From assembly GCA_964461865.1 (NCBI GenBank), contig CAYWVK010000017.1, positions 1 to 13,203 on the forward strand: 13,203 nucleotides of DNA, given 5' to 3'. Below are positions 1 through 6,310 of the stretch, in pieces. Below the pieces are notes generated by a model. It searched no databases. It was not told the DNA's origin and worked only from the letters and a program-made list of their open reading frames with translations. Position numbers and translations under genes: made by a program. Origin of the DNA: CAYWVK01 sp964461865 (lineage in GTDB: Bacteria > Patescibacteriota > Microgenomatia > Levybacterales > UBA12049). The stretch's first letter is position 1. Each line of letters starts with the position of its first letter.

Positions 1-197
1 TTAAAAAAGCAATAAATTGGGCTTTAAGAAACCTTGGCAAGTTTAAAAACGAAAACCTCTATAATCTTGCAGTAAAAACCGCAAACGAACTCAAAAAAAA
101 TGACTCAAAAGCCGCACGTTGGATAGCTTCAGATGCACTAAGAGAGCTATCTAGTGAAAAAATAATAAAACGTGTGAAAAAACTTAGTAATGCTTGA
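1..197 (+). CDS. DNA alkylation repair protein (AlkD-like), C-terminal fragment
   Basis: Partial gene cut by the left edge of the window; reading from base 3 gives 64 residues ending at a TGA at 195-197. The fragment contains KKAINWALRNLGK near its start and ARWIASDALREL about 35 residues later. Both resemble the last helical repeats of the AlkD/AlkC HEAT-like DNA glycosylase family, which removes positively charged alkylated bases such as 3-methyladenine and 7-methylguanine from DNA in the cytoplasm. The tryptophan- and arginine-containing helices fit the DNA-facing groove of that family. The catalytic aspartate region lies mostly outside the window and cannot be checked. The next gene starts 35 bp downstream, and its -35 box overlaps this stop codon, so no terminator fits between them. 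The family call is from recognised motifs only. Confidence 0.72.
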   Translation, partial: KKAINWALRNLGKFKNENLYNLAVKTANELKKNDSKAARWIASDALRELSSEKIIKRVKKLSNA

Positions 198-223
198 CAA
201 TTTGTTTGCCTAATTGATATATT
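194..223 (+). promoter_or_regulatory. Sigma70-type promoter for the 285-residue gene
   Basis: A perfect -35 TTGACA at 194-199, an 18-bp spacer and a -10 TATATT (5 of 6) at 218-223. The -35 box contains the TGA stop of the upstream alkD-like gene. A start about 7 nt after the -10 would be near 230, only 3 nt before the ATG at 233, predicting a leaderless or nearly leaderless transcript. Confidence 0.6.
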
Positions 224-232
224 TACTTTCTT

Positions 233-1090
233 ATGTCTAAGGAAAAAGCTCCTTATCAAAAAAAACCACTACGAGAATATCAACAACTATTTAGCCGCTC
301 AACTAGCATTGAAGAGATAAAAAAATACGAACCCTTCAATGGCACCGTCGAGGAAAATATTGAAGTTCTTCAAAAAGCATTGAAAGATAAAAATGTTTCC
401 CTATATATTCCTGCATTTCGATCATATGAACTACTAAAGTTTTCAGTTAATGAAAAAATTGAAATAGAATGGGGAAATGATTATACCTTAAAAGATATTG
501 CCTTTGATGCGTCACAATTAGCCATAGATATTGCTCTTTCCTGCTATAAAAGAGATAACCAGAAAGCATTAGGGCTTATTTCTCAATACGAAGAAAAAAT
601 TAATAGTTCCGGTGATAATTCACGTCTTAAAAAAATGCTTAAAAGTAAAATTGACGAAAGACAAGATTTAGCATTTCTTCCTTCTTGTCTAGAAGAAGAA
701 GATTTTCAAATCGCTGAAAAAATGCTTGAATTAACCAAAGGCAAACCTGTACTTATGATAGGCGTAGGATGGAGGGCTGCTTGGAGATTTCCTGAAATAT
801 TTTCAGAATATGAGTATCTATCAAACACTCCTGATAATCATGAAAAACCCGGATCACTTTTGCAAATTGAAAGATTTTCTAAAGAATATAATGATTTTTT
901 TCATATTAAGTATCCGTTAAGAGATAAAGAATTTACAAGAGAAAAAGCCAAAGGAAGAACAATTGTATTAATTGGAGCAAGTGATAAGCTAATAAGATTT
1001 GAACATTTCGTTAAGAATGTTATTTTCACTCCTAATCAAACAAGGGGAATTGAAATTTTAAAACTTCCTTTAAAATTAACTAATACTTAA
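233..1090 (+). CDS. Hypothetical protein, 285 residues, possible alpha/beta C-terminal domain
   Basis: I do not recognise this family. The protein is hydrophilic, with no signal peptide or membrane helix, so it is probably cytoplasmic. Residues 1-165 are charged and probably mostly helical. The C-terminal part has two short hydrophobic strands followed by glycine-rich turns, KPVLMIGVG at 171-179 and TIVLIGAS at 243-250, reminiscent of Rossmann-like nucleotide-binding folds, but no complete signature can be assigned. An aromatic/basic stretch GWRAAWRF lies at 179-186. The start is chosen because a good promoter ends 10 bp upstream; no Shine-Dalgarno sequence is present. It follows an alkD-like gene, which alone does not imply a role in repair. 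The stop shares a TTAA with the convergent ndk stop. Codon use looks like that of its neighbours. Confidence 0.75.
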   Translation: MSKEKAPYQKKPLREYQQLFSRSTSIEEIKKYEPFNGTVEENIEVLQKALKDKNVSLYIPAFRSYELLKFSVNEKIEIEWGNDYTLKDIAFDASQLAIDIALSCYKRDNQKALGLISQYEEKINSSGDNSRLKKMLKSKIDERQDLAFLPSCLEEEDFQIAEKMLELTKGKPVLMIGVGWRAAWRFPEIFSEYEYLSNTPDNHEKPGSLLQIERFSKEYNDFFHIKYPLRDKEFTREKAKGRTIVLIGASDKLIRFEHFVKNVIFTPNQTRGIEILKLPLKLTNT

Positions 1091-1659
1091 ACGTATTCTT
1101 CTGCCCTTTTATAGGCGTGGACTTCTTCAGGAGTAAACCAAATTGTTTTTTCAAAATTTGCCTCTTCTAAGCTTCCTGAGATATGAATTAAATTAGATAC
1201 CCCTCTTTGCTGATCATTTGCATAAGCTGCTGAATCAGTTGAATAATCCCCTCTTATGGTTCCAGGTTGAGCTTGAACAGGCATTGTTGTACCTGCTAAG
1301 GCTCTTACGTTATCAACTACATGCATGCCTTCGATAAGCATTGCCACAACTGGCCCTGATTGAACATAATCCTTAAGCCAGCCAACTACCATTTTACCAA
1401 GCTCTTTAGGATCATTAGTTCCTAAATCTTTTTTTGCGTCTTTACCGTATTTTGAATAAGTTTCTAATGTTTTTGTTCCAAGTCTTTGAATTGTTGTATC
1501 TTTGTCTGTTCCGTAGTGCTTATGAAAAACATCATCACTCATTACCACCATTTTCATGGCTACGATTTTAAGATTCATCCTTTCAAAACGATGAATAATT
1601 TCTCCTATTAGTCCTCTTTTTACCCCATCGGGCTTAATTAAAACAACTGTTTGTTCCAT
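1087..1659 (-). CDS. ndk: Nucleoside diphosphate kinase, enlarged variant
   Basis: Transfers the gamma phosphate of ATP to nucleoside diphosphates through a phosphohistidine, balancing NTP and dNTP pools in the cytoplasm. Family landmarks are clear: VLIKPDGVKRGLIG at 6-19, SGPVVAMLIEG at 101-111, the nucleotide-site segment with R119, T125 and PGTIRGDY at 132-139, and the catalytic N156-L-I-H159. At 190 residues it exceeds the usual 140-150; roughly 30-35 extra residues lie between Y49 and S101, where normal enzymes have a short helix. The active-site signature reads N-L-I-H-I-S-G-S instead of N-x-x-H-G-S-D-S; the serine is kept, and the usual glycine and aspartate are replaced. It is the last gene of the argS-peptidase-ndk operon, 3 nt after the peptidase stop, with no convincing ribosome binding site. 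The family call is secure; oligomeric state and activity of the variant are not known. Confidence 0.95.
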   Translation of the reverse strand: MEQTVVLIKPDGVKRGLIGEIIHRFERMNLKIVAMKMVVMSDDVFHKHYGTDKDTTIQRLGTKTLETYSKYGKDAKKDLGTNDPKELGKMVVGWLKDYVQSGPVVAMLIEGMHVVDNVRALAGTTMPVQAQPGTIRGDYSTDSAAYANDQQRGVSNLIHISGSLEEANFEKTIWFTPEEVHAYKRAEEYV

Positions 1660-1662
1660 TTT

Positions 1663-2937
1663 TTATAACTTTAGCAAGTTTTCAAATTTTTGTCTACTGG
1701 CAAAATCACCAATAACTGACAAATTTAATCCTTTTTCAACAAAATATTTATTAGCTACTTCTTTTACATCATCTAAAGTAACTTTATTGATTTTTTGCAT
1801 TGATTCTTCAGGACTTTTTATTTTTCTTTCTAAAATTTCCTGCTGAGCATAAAATGCAGCAACTAATCGACTATCCTCAAGTTCTAAAACCATATGCCCT
1901 TTGGCAAAATCCTTTGCTTTTTTTAATTCTTCTTTTGTAACTTCAAATTTTCCATTTTTTACCTTTTCATGCTCTTCTAAAATTACTTTTATTGCTTCAT
2001 CAATCCTTTTAGAATCAAGACCTGCATAAGAAACTAAGCTACCGCAATCCAAATAATGAGTTGAGTAAGTTCGAACATAGTACGCAAGACCTCTTTTCTC
2101 TCTTACTTCATGAAACAATCTACTGCTCATATTACCGCCTAAAATTATTGATAAAAGATGTAGTGCATATTTTTCTTTATTTGATAAAGAAATTGTCCTA
2201 AATCCAATAGCAACATGTGTTTGCTCTGTTTTTTTAGTCTTAAGAAAAGCAGTTGGTTTTTTTTGATTTTCTATTACTTTAGAATATCGTATTGCATCAA
2301 AAGACTTCATCTTACTAAAGTATTTTTCAACTAATTCTTCTGCTTTAAAAGTATTAATCCCTCCAGCAATGACCACAGTCATGTTTTTAGGACTGTATAA
2401 GCTATTAATATATTTAACAAAATCTTCTCTTGTAATGTTTCTAATTATTTCCTTTTCTCCAATAATATCTCTTCCCATTGGTGTATCACCGTATAAAAGG
2501 TTTTTGTAGTAATCGTCAATTTTTTGCATCGGAGCATCTTCATACATGTTTAATTCCTCTAAAATTACTCCTTTTTCTTTATCTATTTCTTTTTGATCCA
2601 ATAAAGAATTTGAAAGCATGTCCGATAAAACATCAATTGCCAGCTCTGTGTGTCCTGAGGCTAATTTTATGTAATATGCGGTAATTTCTCTGTCTGTAAA
2701 GGCATTCCATTTACCACCAACGTTATCTATTAAACTTGCGATTGCCATGGCTGATGGGCGCTTTTTAGTTCCCTTAAAAGCCATGTGTTCAAGAAAATGA
2801 GAAATTCCATTATTGTCTTTTGTTTCATACCTACTTCCCGCCCCAACCATAACCATAACCGTTACGCTTTTTGTAAACGGCATAGGTACAGTAATTAAAG
2901 ACAAACCATTTGGCAAAGTTTTTTTTATGTGGTTCAT
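1663..2937 (-). CDS. M16 family zinc metallopeptidase (processing-peptidase-like)
   Basis: Inverzincin-type peptidase of 424 residues, the normal length for bacterial single-chain M16B (YmxG-like) proteins. The inverted zinc motif H47-F-L-E50-H51 is intact and the downstream zinc-ligand region EKGVILEELNMYED (121-134) is present, with E127 at the right distance. The C-terminal half carries SSRLFHEVREKRGLAYYV, the conserved Arg/Tyr-containing substrate-binding segment of the family. No signal peptide or membrane helix is evident, so the protein appears cytoplasmic; its substrates are unknown. It sits 42 nt after argS and 3 nt before ndk on the same strand, and is probably co-transcribed. A short inverted repeat AGAAT-CTT-ATTCT (2941-2953) lies just ahead of the ATG; no Shine-Dalgarno sequence is seen. 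I infer an active peptidase from the complete metal site. Confidence 0.92.
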   Translation of the reverse strand: MNHIKKTLPNGLSLITVPMPFTKSVTVMVMVGAGSRYETKDNNGISHFLEHMAFKGTKKRPSAMAIASLIDNVGGKWNAFTDREITAYYIKLASGHTELAIDVLSDMLSNSLLDQKEIDKEKGVILEELNMYEDAPMQKIDDYYKNLLYGDTPMGRDIIGEKEIIRNITREDFVKYINSLYSPKNMTVVIAGGINTFKAEELVEKYFSKMKSFDAIRYSKVIENQKKPTAFLKTKKTEQTHVAIGFRTISLSNKEKYALHLLSIILGGNMSSRLFHEVREKRGLAYYVRTYSTHYLDCGSLVSYAGLDSKRIDEAIKVILEEHEKVKNGKFEVTKEELKKAKDFAKGHMVLELEDSRLVAAFYAQQEILERKIKSPEESMQKINKVTLDDVKEVANKYFVEKGLNLSVIGDFASRQKFENLLKL

Positions 2938-2979
2938 AACAGAATCTTATTCTAGCATTTTTAAGCTAAAATTAAAAGC

Positions 2980-4593
2980 TTACATTTCTAAAGGAGCACT
3001 TACACCAAGAAGATCAAGCGTGTTCACTAATGTTATTTTAGTTGCTTTAAGAAGCGCTAATCTAGCCTTGGTAAGCTCTTTATTTTCAGAAATGACCGTA
3101 TGTTTTTCGTAAAAATGGTGGAAAAGCGAAGCTATATCAATAGCATAAGCTGTTAAAACGTTAACCGCAAAAGTCTTTGTAATCTCCTCTATTATTTCAG
3201 GGAATTTTAATAAATGTCTTATCAAATTAATCTCTTCGTTGCTTGTTAGCAGCGAATAATCAATACTGCTAAGTTCTAGTTTTGGAGCTTTTTTAAATAT
3301 ACTACAAATTCTTGAATGTGCATATTGTACATAAAAGATAGGATTATCATTTTGTTTTTTTCGTGCTAACTCCAAATCAAAATCTATATGTGTCTCACTT
3401 TTATGCATTAACATAAAAAACCTAAAGGCATCTTTTCCAACCTCATCTAAAATTTCTTTAGCCGTAATAAAATTACCGGCTCGCTTACTCATTTTTAAAA
3501 CACTGTCTCCTCTTTTTATACGCACAAATTGATAAAGAATTGCCTTAAAATTATCGGGATTAAAACCCAATGCTTTTATTGAAGCTTTCATTCTTGATAC
3601 ATGCCCGTAGTGATTACTGCCCCAAACATCAATAACCAAGTCATTTCCTTTTTCAAACTTTTCTTTATGATAAACAATATCTGAAGCAAAATATGTATAT
3701 TCACCGTCCGATTTTCTAACAACAGTTTCCCTATCCTTTAAAAATTCGTCACTTGGTGCAAACCATAAAGCCTTATCTTTTTCTTTAATAACATTTTTAT
3801 CTTTAAGCTCGTCAATAACCTTTAGGGCCTCTTTTTTAAGATTGGACTCTTTCTTAATAGTGTCAAAATTAATTCCCATTGCTTTGGTATCATTTAAAAT
3901 ATCGCAAAGCATAACTTCAACCGCAATTTCCCCTGCTTGTTTAATAAAGTCGTCTTTTGAAAGCTTATCAATATTTATTTTTTGGGCAACCTTTACTGCT
4001 AGTTCCTGAATATATTCTCCCTGATAATATATTTGCTCATTTTCTTTTTCTTTCGGCTTTAAGTTAAAATAAATACTTTTTCCAAGTTCTTTTACTTGTC
4101 CGCCAACATCGTTGTGTAGATATTCTCTTTCTACACTATAGCCTGCCTTTTTAAATACATTCGCTAAAACATCCCCAATTGGTCCTCCCCTAGCATTTCC
4201 CATATGCAAAGGGCCTGTTGGATTAGCGCTAACATATTCAACACTGACTTTTTTACCTTTTCCAATACTTAAGGACCCAAAATTTTTTTCATCACTTATT
4301 ATTCCTGCTATTTGATTTTGAAAATATTTATTAGAGAGAAAAAAATTAATAAAACCCCTGTCTGCTACTTCAATTTTTGTAAAAATATCTTTTTTTTCAA
4401 TCTTTGCAATAATATTTTTGGCAATTTTTCCGGGGTGTTTTTTAAGTCTTCCTGCAAGAACTAAGGCGATATTTGTTGATATATCACCGTTTTCTATATC
4501 TTTTGGCCACTCCACCAAAAAATTTTGATCCTCAATACTTAGTGTTTTTAAGGCTTTTTTAATCAGTTGCTCTACTTCTTTTTTTACTTCCAT
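2980..4593 (-). CDS. argS: Arginyl-tRNA synthetase
   Basis: Class I aminoacyl-tRNA synthetase charging tRNA-Arg with arginine in the cytoplasm. At 537 residues it is near the usual 550-580. Domain order: N-terminal Add-1 domain (about 1-90), Rossmann catalytic core with VSANPTGPLHMGNARGG at 121-137 (HMGN being the HIGH box at 130-133), the ArgS-typical WGSNHYGHV at 324-332, the second signature KMSKR at 367-371 (KMSKS variant), and a helical anticodon-binding (DALR) domain ending in LLGVSAPLEM. The DALR box itself appears as KDAFRFFML near 387. It heads the minus-strand operon with the M16 peptidase and ndk. The ATG lies 9 nt past an extended -10 element, so a leaderless message is predicted; no Shine-Dalgarno sequence precedes it. 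No key segment appears missing. Confidence 0.96.
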   Translation of the reverse strand: MEVKKEVEQLIKKALKTLSIEDQNFLVEWPKDIENGDISTNIALVLAGRLKKHPGKIAKNIIAKIEKKDIFTKIEVADRGFINFFLSNKYFQNQIAGIISDEKNFGSLSIGKGKKVSVEYVSANPTGPLHMGNARGGPIGDVLANVFKKAGYSVEREYLHNDVGGQVKELGKSIYFNLKPKEKENEQIYYQGEYIQELAVKVAQKINIDKLSKDDFIKQAGEIAVEVMLCDILNDTKAMGINFDTIKKESNLKKEALKVIDELKDKNVIKEKDKALWFAPSDEFLKDRETVVRKSDGEYTYFASDIVYHKEKFEKGNDLVIDVWGSNHYGHVSRMKASIKALGFNPDNFKAILYQFVRIKRGDSVLKMSKRAGNFITAKEILDEVGKDAFRFFMLMHKSETHIDFDLELARKKQNDNPIFYVQYAHSRICSIFKKAPKLELSSIDYSLLTSNEEINLIRHLLKFPEIIEEITKTFAVNVLTAYAIDIASLFHHFYEKHTVISENKELTKARLALLKATKITLVNTLDLLGVSAPLEM

Positions 4594-4601
4594 ATATTTT
4601 C

Positions 4602-4610
4602 ATTTTAACA
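4602..4610 (-). promoter_or_regulatory. Extended -10 promoter for argS operon
   Basis: On the minus strand the sequence reads TGTTAAAAT: a -10 TAAAAT (4602-4607) with an extended TGn immediately upstream. The -35 position (about 4625-4630) matches the consensus poorly, which is usual for extended -10 promoters. Predicted start near 4595, about 2 nt before the argS ATG. Divergent from the promoter at 4631-4659. Confidence 0.45.
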
Positions 4611-4630
4611 CAATTACCTTTGTTTAAACA

Positions 4631-4659
4631 TTGAATTTTTGTTCTAAATAGCCTATTAT
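4631..4659 (+). promoter_or_regulatory. Sigma70-type promoter for the 139-residue membrane protein gene
   Basis: TTGAAT (4631-4636), a 17-bp spacer and TATTAT (4654-4659). Predicted start about 4666, giving a leader of roughly 11 nt before the ATG at 4677, too short for a normal Shine-Dalgarno arrangement, and none is seen. It lies back to back with the argS promoter in the 83-bp intergenic region. It may also drive the response regulator genes, since no stronger promoter is visible before 5140. Confidence 0.5.
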
Positions 4660-4676
4660 TACACTTATTAACTTGT

Positions 4677-5096
4677 ATGAGCGTATCAGGGATTATCACC
4701 TTTATTCTTTCCATGATTTTGGGATACTTTTTCTTTCTTTATCTTTCCCATCCTGAAAAACAAAAAAAAAGAGTTCCCAAGATTGGTGTTTGGAATATTG
4801 AATTTTTGCCAAATTTCAGGGTTCATATCGGCAGTAAAACCTATCATTTCCATCATTGGCTTGTTTTAGCTTTAATTATTCTTCTCCCATTTATCTTAAG
4901 TGAAAAATTTTCCTATCCTATGATTTTTAAAGGAGTAATTGTGGGCGGAATTCTCCAGGGATTAAGATATCCGGATAGATTCAGATTCAGACATCCAAGA
5001 GTTCCTAAATACGCTGATTGGGAAAAGATATTTCTTACACTTAATCCTTCGATGAATAAAAAAAATAAAGGAAAAAAAGAAAAGAAAAAGAAATAG
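4677..5096 (+). CDS. Small membrane protein with HFHHW motif and lysine-rich tail, function unknown
   Basis: 139 residues; family not recognised. Hydrophobic segments at about 4-23, 60-75 and 81-95 suggest two or three membrane helices. A histidine cluster HFHHW (57-61) lies at the start of the second hydrophobic segment and could bind a metal or be catalytic; this is inference only. The sequence QGLRYPDRFRFRHPRVP after the third segment is basic and aromatic, and the last dozen residues are almost all lysine, so this end probably faces the cytoplasm and could contact nucleic acid or acidic lipids. The ATG is chosen because a promoter ends 17 bp upstream. The response regulator gene begins 43 bp downstream on the same strand, so joint transcription is possible. 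Confidence 0.72.
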   Translation: MSVSGIITFILSMILGYFFFLYLSHPEKQKKRVPKIGVWNIEFLPNFRVHIGSKTYHFHHWLVLALIILLPFILSEKFSYPMIFKGVIVGGILQGLRYPDRFRFRHPRVPKYADWEKIFLTLNPSMNKKNKGKKEKKKK

Positions 5097-5139
5097 GACT
5101 TGCTTTTTCTTTTAAATATTGCTAGCGTTAATATTAGAG

Positions 5140-5526
5140 ATGAAAATACTCTTAATAGATGACGATGAAGCCTTAACCACTGTTTTGGAAACTGCTTTTA
5201 AAAAAGCCGGTTTTGAAACCGCTGTCTCGCATACAGGAGCAGATGGAATAGGCAAGGCAAAATTAGGTGGACACGATATTATTTTACTTGACCAGGTCTT
5301 AACCGACATATCAGGAAACGAGATTTTAAAAACACTAAAAAGCGATGAGAATACAAAAAACACTCCTGTTCTTATTCTCTCCAATTTCAGTCAGCAGGAA
5401 TTAGTTAATCAAGCACTTGATTTAGGAGCAATAGATTATGTTTTTAAATACCAAGTTGAACCATCTGATGTAGTTAGTAAAATAAAACAAATTACTCAAA
5501 AACACGAAATAGTAGAGAATAATTAA
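5140..5526 (+). CDS. Stand-alone response regulator receiver protein
   Basis: A CheY-like receiver domain of 128 residues with nothing after it. Acidic residues D7 and D8 (ILLIDDDEA) hold the metal, D51 in HDIILLDQ is the predicted phospho-acceptor, S81 is the switch Ser/Thr in VLILSNFS, and K103 in YVFKYQ is the conserved lysine. The common proline after the phosphorylation loop (LPD) is threonine here (LTD). There is no DNA-binding or enzymatic output domain, so signalling should be through protein contact or by phosphotransfer. The start is set at the ATG; an upstream in-frame TTG at 5119 would add seven residues before the usual K-I-L-L-I-D-D beginning and is less likely. A weak -10-like TAATAT sits at 5129-5134. 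The next gene begins 1 nt after the stop, indicating translational linkage. The cognate kinase is probably the one encoded from 6311. Confidence 0.92.
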   Translation: MKILLIDDDEALTTVLETAFKKAGFETAVSHTGADGIGKAKLGGHDIILLDQVLTDISGNEILKTLKSDENTKNTPVLILSNFSQQELVNQALDLGAIDYVFKYQVEPSDVVSKIKQITQKHEIVENN

Positions 5527-5527
5527 T

Positions 5528-5905
5528 ATGGATCAATCACAAACAGATTACAAAAAAGTCTTAACAGATGTTATAAAAAAACAAATGATTATTCTTGGTC
5601 CAAATATTACCTTAACTAAGGCAAGAAATGTTAAGGGATTAACAATTACAGACGATGGGACTGTAACTGAAATACAAGGACATCCACAAGAGTTAATACA
5701 AGGCCTAATCGACCAATTCGTTCAATTATCAGGTCTTATTGTTAAAAAAACCATGGAACCACTTCTTTCTATTTATCCAGACGGAGCAAGTACAAATCAA
5801 AACGAAGAAAAACCACAAATTCCAGTTACCACACCACCACAAACTCCCCCCTTGACTAATCAAACAGAAAATATACAAAATATAGATACGCAACCAAAAA
5901 CATGA
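5528..5905 (+). CDS. Unknown 125-residue protein with globular head and Pro/Thr/Gln-rich tail
   Basis: Not assigned to a family. Residues about 5-83 look like a compact domain: a basic amphipathic helix (YKKVLTDVIKKQMIILGP), a short beta part around LTITDDGTVTEIQG (38-51), and a second helix pair (LIQGLIDQFVQLSGLIVKK). Residues 88-125 are low complexity, rich in Pro, Thr, Gln and Asn, and probably disordered. There is no signal peptide or membrane helix. The gene starts 1 nt after the response regulator stop, and its TGA overlaps the next ATG (ATGA at 5902-5905). It is therefore locked between the receiver gene and a membrane protein gene and probably translated together with them. A role as adaptor or output partner of the receiver is inference from position. 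No codon bias difference from neighbours is apparent. Confidence 0.8.
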   Translation: MDQSQTDYKKVLTDVIKKQMIILGPNITLTKARNVKGLTITDDGTVTEIQGHPQELIQGLIDQFVQLSGLIVKKTMEPLLSIYPDGASTNQNEEKPQIPVTTPPQTPPLTNQTENIQNIDTQPKT

Positions 5906-6243
5906 TTGATTCACAAAGATTATTAACAATAATTATTGAAGCAGGCTCCTTTATCTCCGCTATGGCAGCAATAGTTGCAGGAGTAATTATGATTCAGGTA
6001 ACTAAAAAATTCGGAACCGGAATATTGGCTAGTGGATTCAAGTCAATTTCAATTGGAGTTTTGTTTATTGCAGTCGGTATTTTTATAGACGCAGCACAAT
6101 CTTATGTTCAAATCTCTTCAGGCATGCTTGAAATAGCAACAGTATTAATTATCATGAAAGAAATATTGTTTATTATCGGCACCTATATTATTGTTATCGG
6201 TAGTAAAAAAACCGGTGATAAGCTGGAAAGCCTCACAAAATAA
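5902..6243 (+). CDS. Small three-helix membrane protein, function unknown
   Basis: 113 residues with three clear hydrophobic segments at about 9-31, 42-63 and 76-100, connected by short loops (basic KKFGTG after the first, a short polar loop around 65-74), and a basic C-terminal end. No known motif is visible. The start overlaps the previous stop in an ATGA, so translation is coupled. The kinase gene follows 67 bp later. Because the downstream kinase has just one predicted membrane helix, this protein could be a separate membrane sensing partner; that is inference from gene order. It could equally be an unrelated membrane protein. Coding status is supported by the tight overlap and coherent hydrophobic pattern. 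Confidence 0.8.
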   Translation: MIDSQRLLTIIIEAGSFISAMAAIVAGVIMIQVTKKFGTGILASGFKSISIGVLFIAVGIFIDAAQSYVQISSGMLEIATVLIIMKEILFIIGTYIIVIGSKKTGDKLESLTK

Positions 6244-6253
6244 CTGCTAACCC

Positions 6254-6279
6254 CTAAACGCCAACATCTTGGTTGTTAG
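6254..6279 (+). terminator. Imperfect stem-loop after the three-gene group, weak terminator or attenuator
   Basis: CTAA-a-CG-CCAA pairs with TTGG-t-TG-TTAG around a four-base loop CATC: about ten pairs, including one G-T pair, with two single-base bulges. Only three T residues follow directly (TTTATAAAT), so termination would be weak. It overlaps the -35 box of the kinase promoter (6273-6278). It may separate the three small genes from the kinase transcript. Confidence 0.3.
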
Positions 6280-6293
6280 TTTATAAATGTTGG
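6261..6293. repeat. Inverted repeat and direct repeats around the kinase promoter
   Basis: CCAACAT at 6261-6267 is repeated inverted as ATGTTGG at 6287-6293, with 19 bp between. In the same stretch TTGGTT occurs at 6269-6274 and 6290-6295, and GTTTATA at 6279-6285 and 6293-6299. The repeats surround the -35 and spacer of the kinase promoter, a placement expected of an operator. In this A+T-rich setting chance matches are possible. Confidence 0.3.
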
Positions 6294-6301
6294 TTTATAC
6301 T
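6273..6301 (+). promoter_or_regulatory. Sigma70-type promoter for the histidine kinase
   Basis: TTGTTA (6273-6278), a 17-bp spacer and TATACT (6296-6301, 5 of 6). Predicted start near 6308, which is 3 nt before the ATG at 6311 and downstream of the alternative ATG at 6287. It therefore favours the 574-residue form of the kinase and a leaderless mRNA. Confidence 0.5.
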
Positions 6302-6310
6302 ATTATAGAC

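Noticed and set aside
2941..2982. Short inverted repeats between argS and the M16 peptidase gene (AGAAT/ATTCT and TAAGCT/AGCTTA)
   Set aside because: Arms of 5 and 6 bp without a following T run on the transcribed strand are expected by chance in such A+T-rich DNA; not called a terminator.
2478..3112. Open frames on the plus strand opposite the peptidase and argS genes
   Set aside because: They lie fully or mostly inside strongly supported genes with intact motifs, and their translations show no domain-like pattern.
5041..5096. A-rich run at the end of the 139-residue gene as a possible slippage or frameshift site
   Set aside because: It simply encodes the lysine-rich tail, the frame closes with a TAG straight after it, and no coding sequence continues in another frame.
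5119..5139. Upstream TTG start that would extend the response regulator by seven residues
   Set aside because: Receiver domains normally begin K-I-L-L-I-D-D directly after the start; the extension adds nothing conserved, and the ATG at 5140 fits better.
6287..6310. Upstream ATG that would extend the histidine kinase by eight residues
   Set aside because: The predicted transcription start (about 6308) lies after it, it lies inside the promoter spacer, and it has no ribosome binding site. It stays possible if transcription reads through from the upstream genes.
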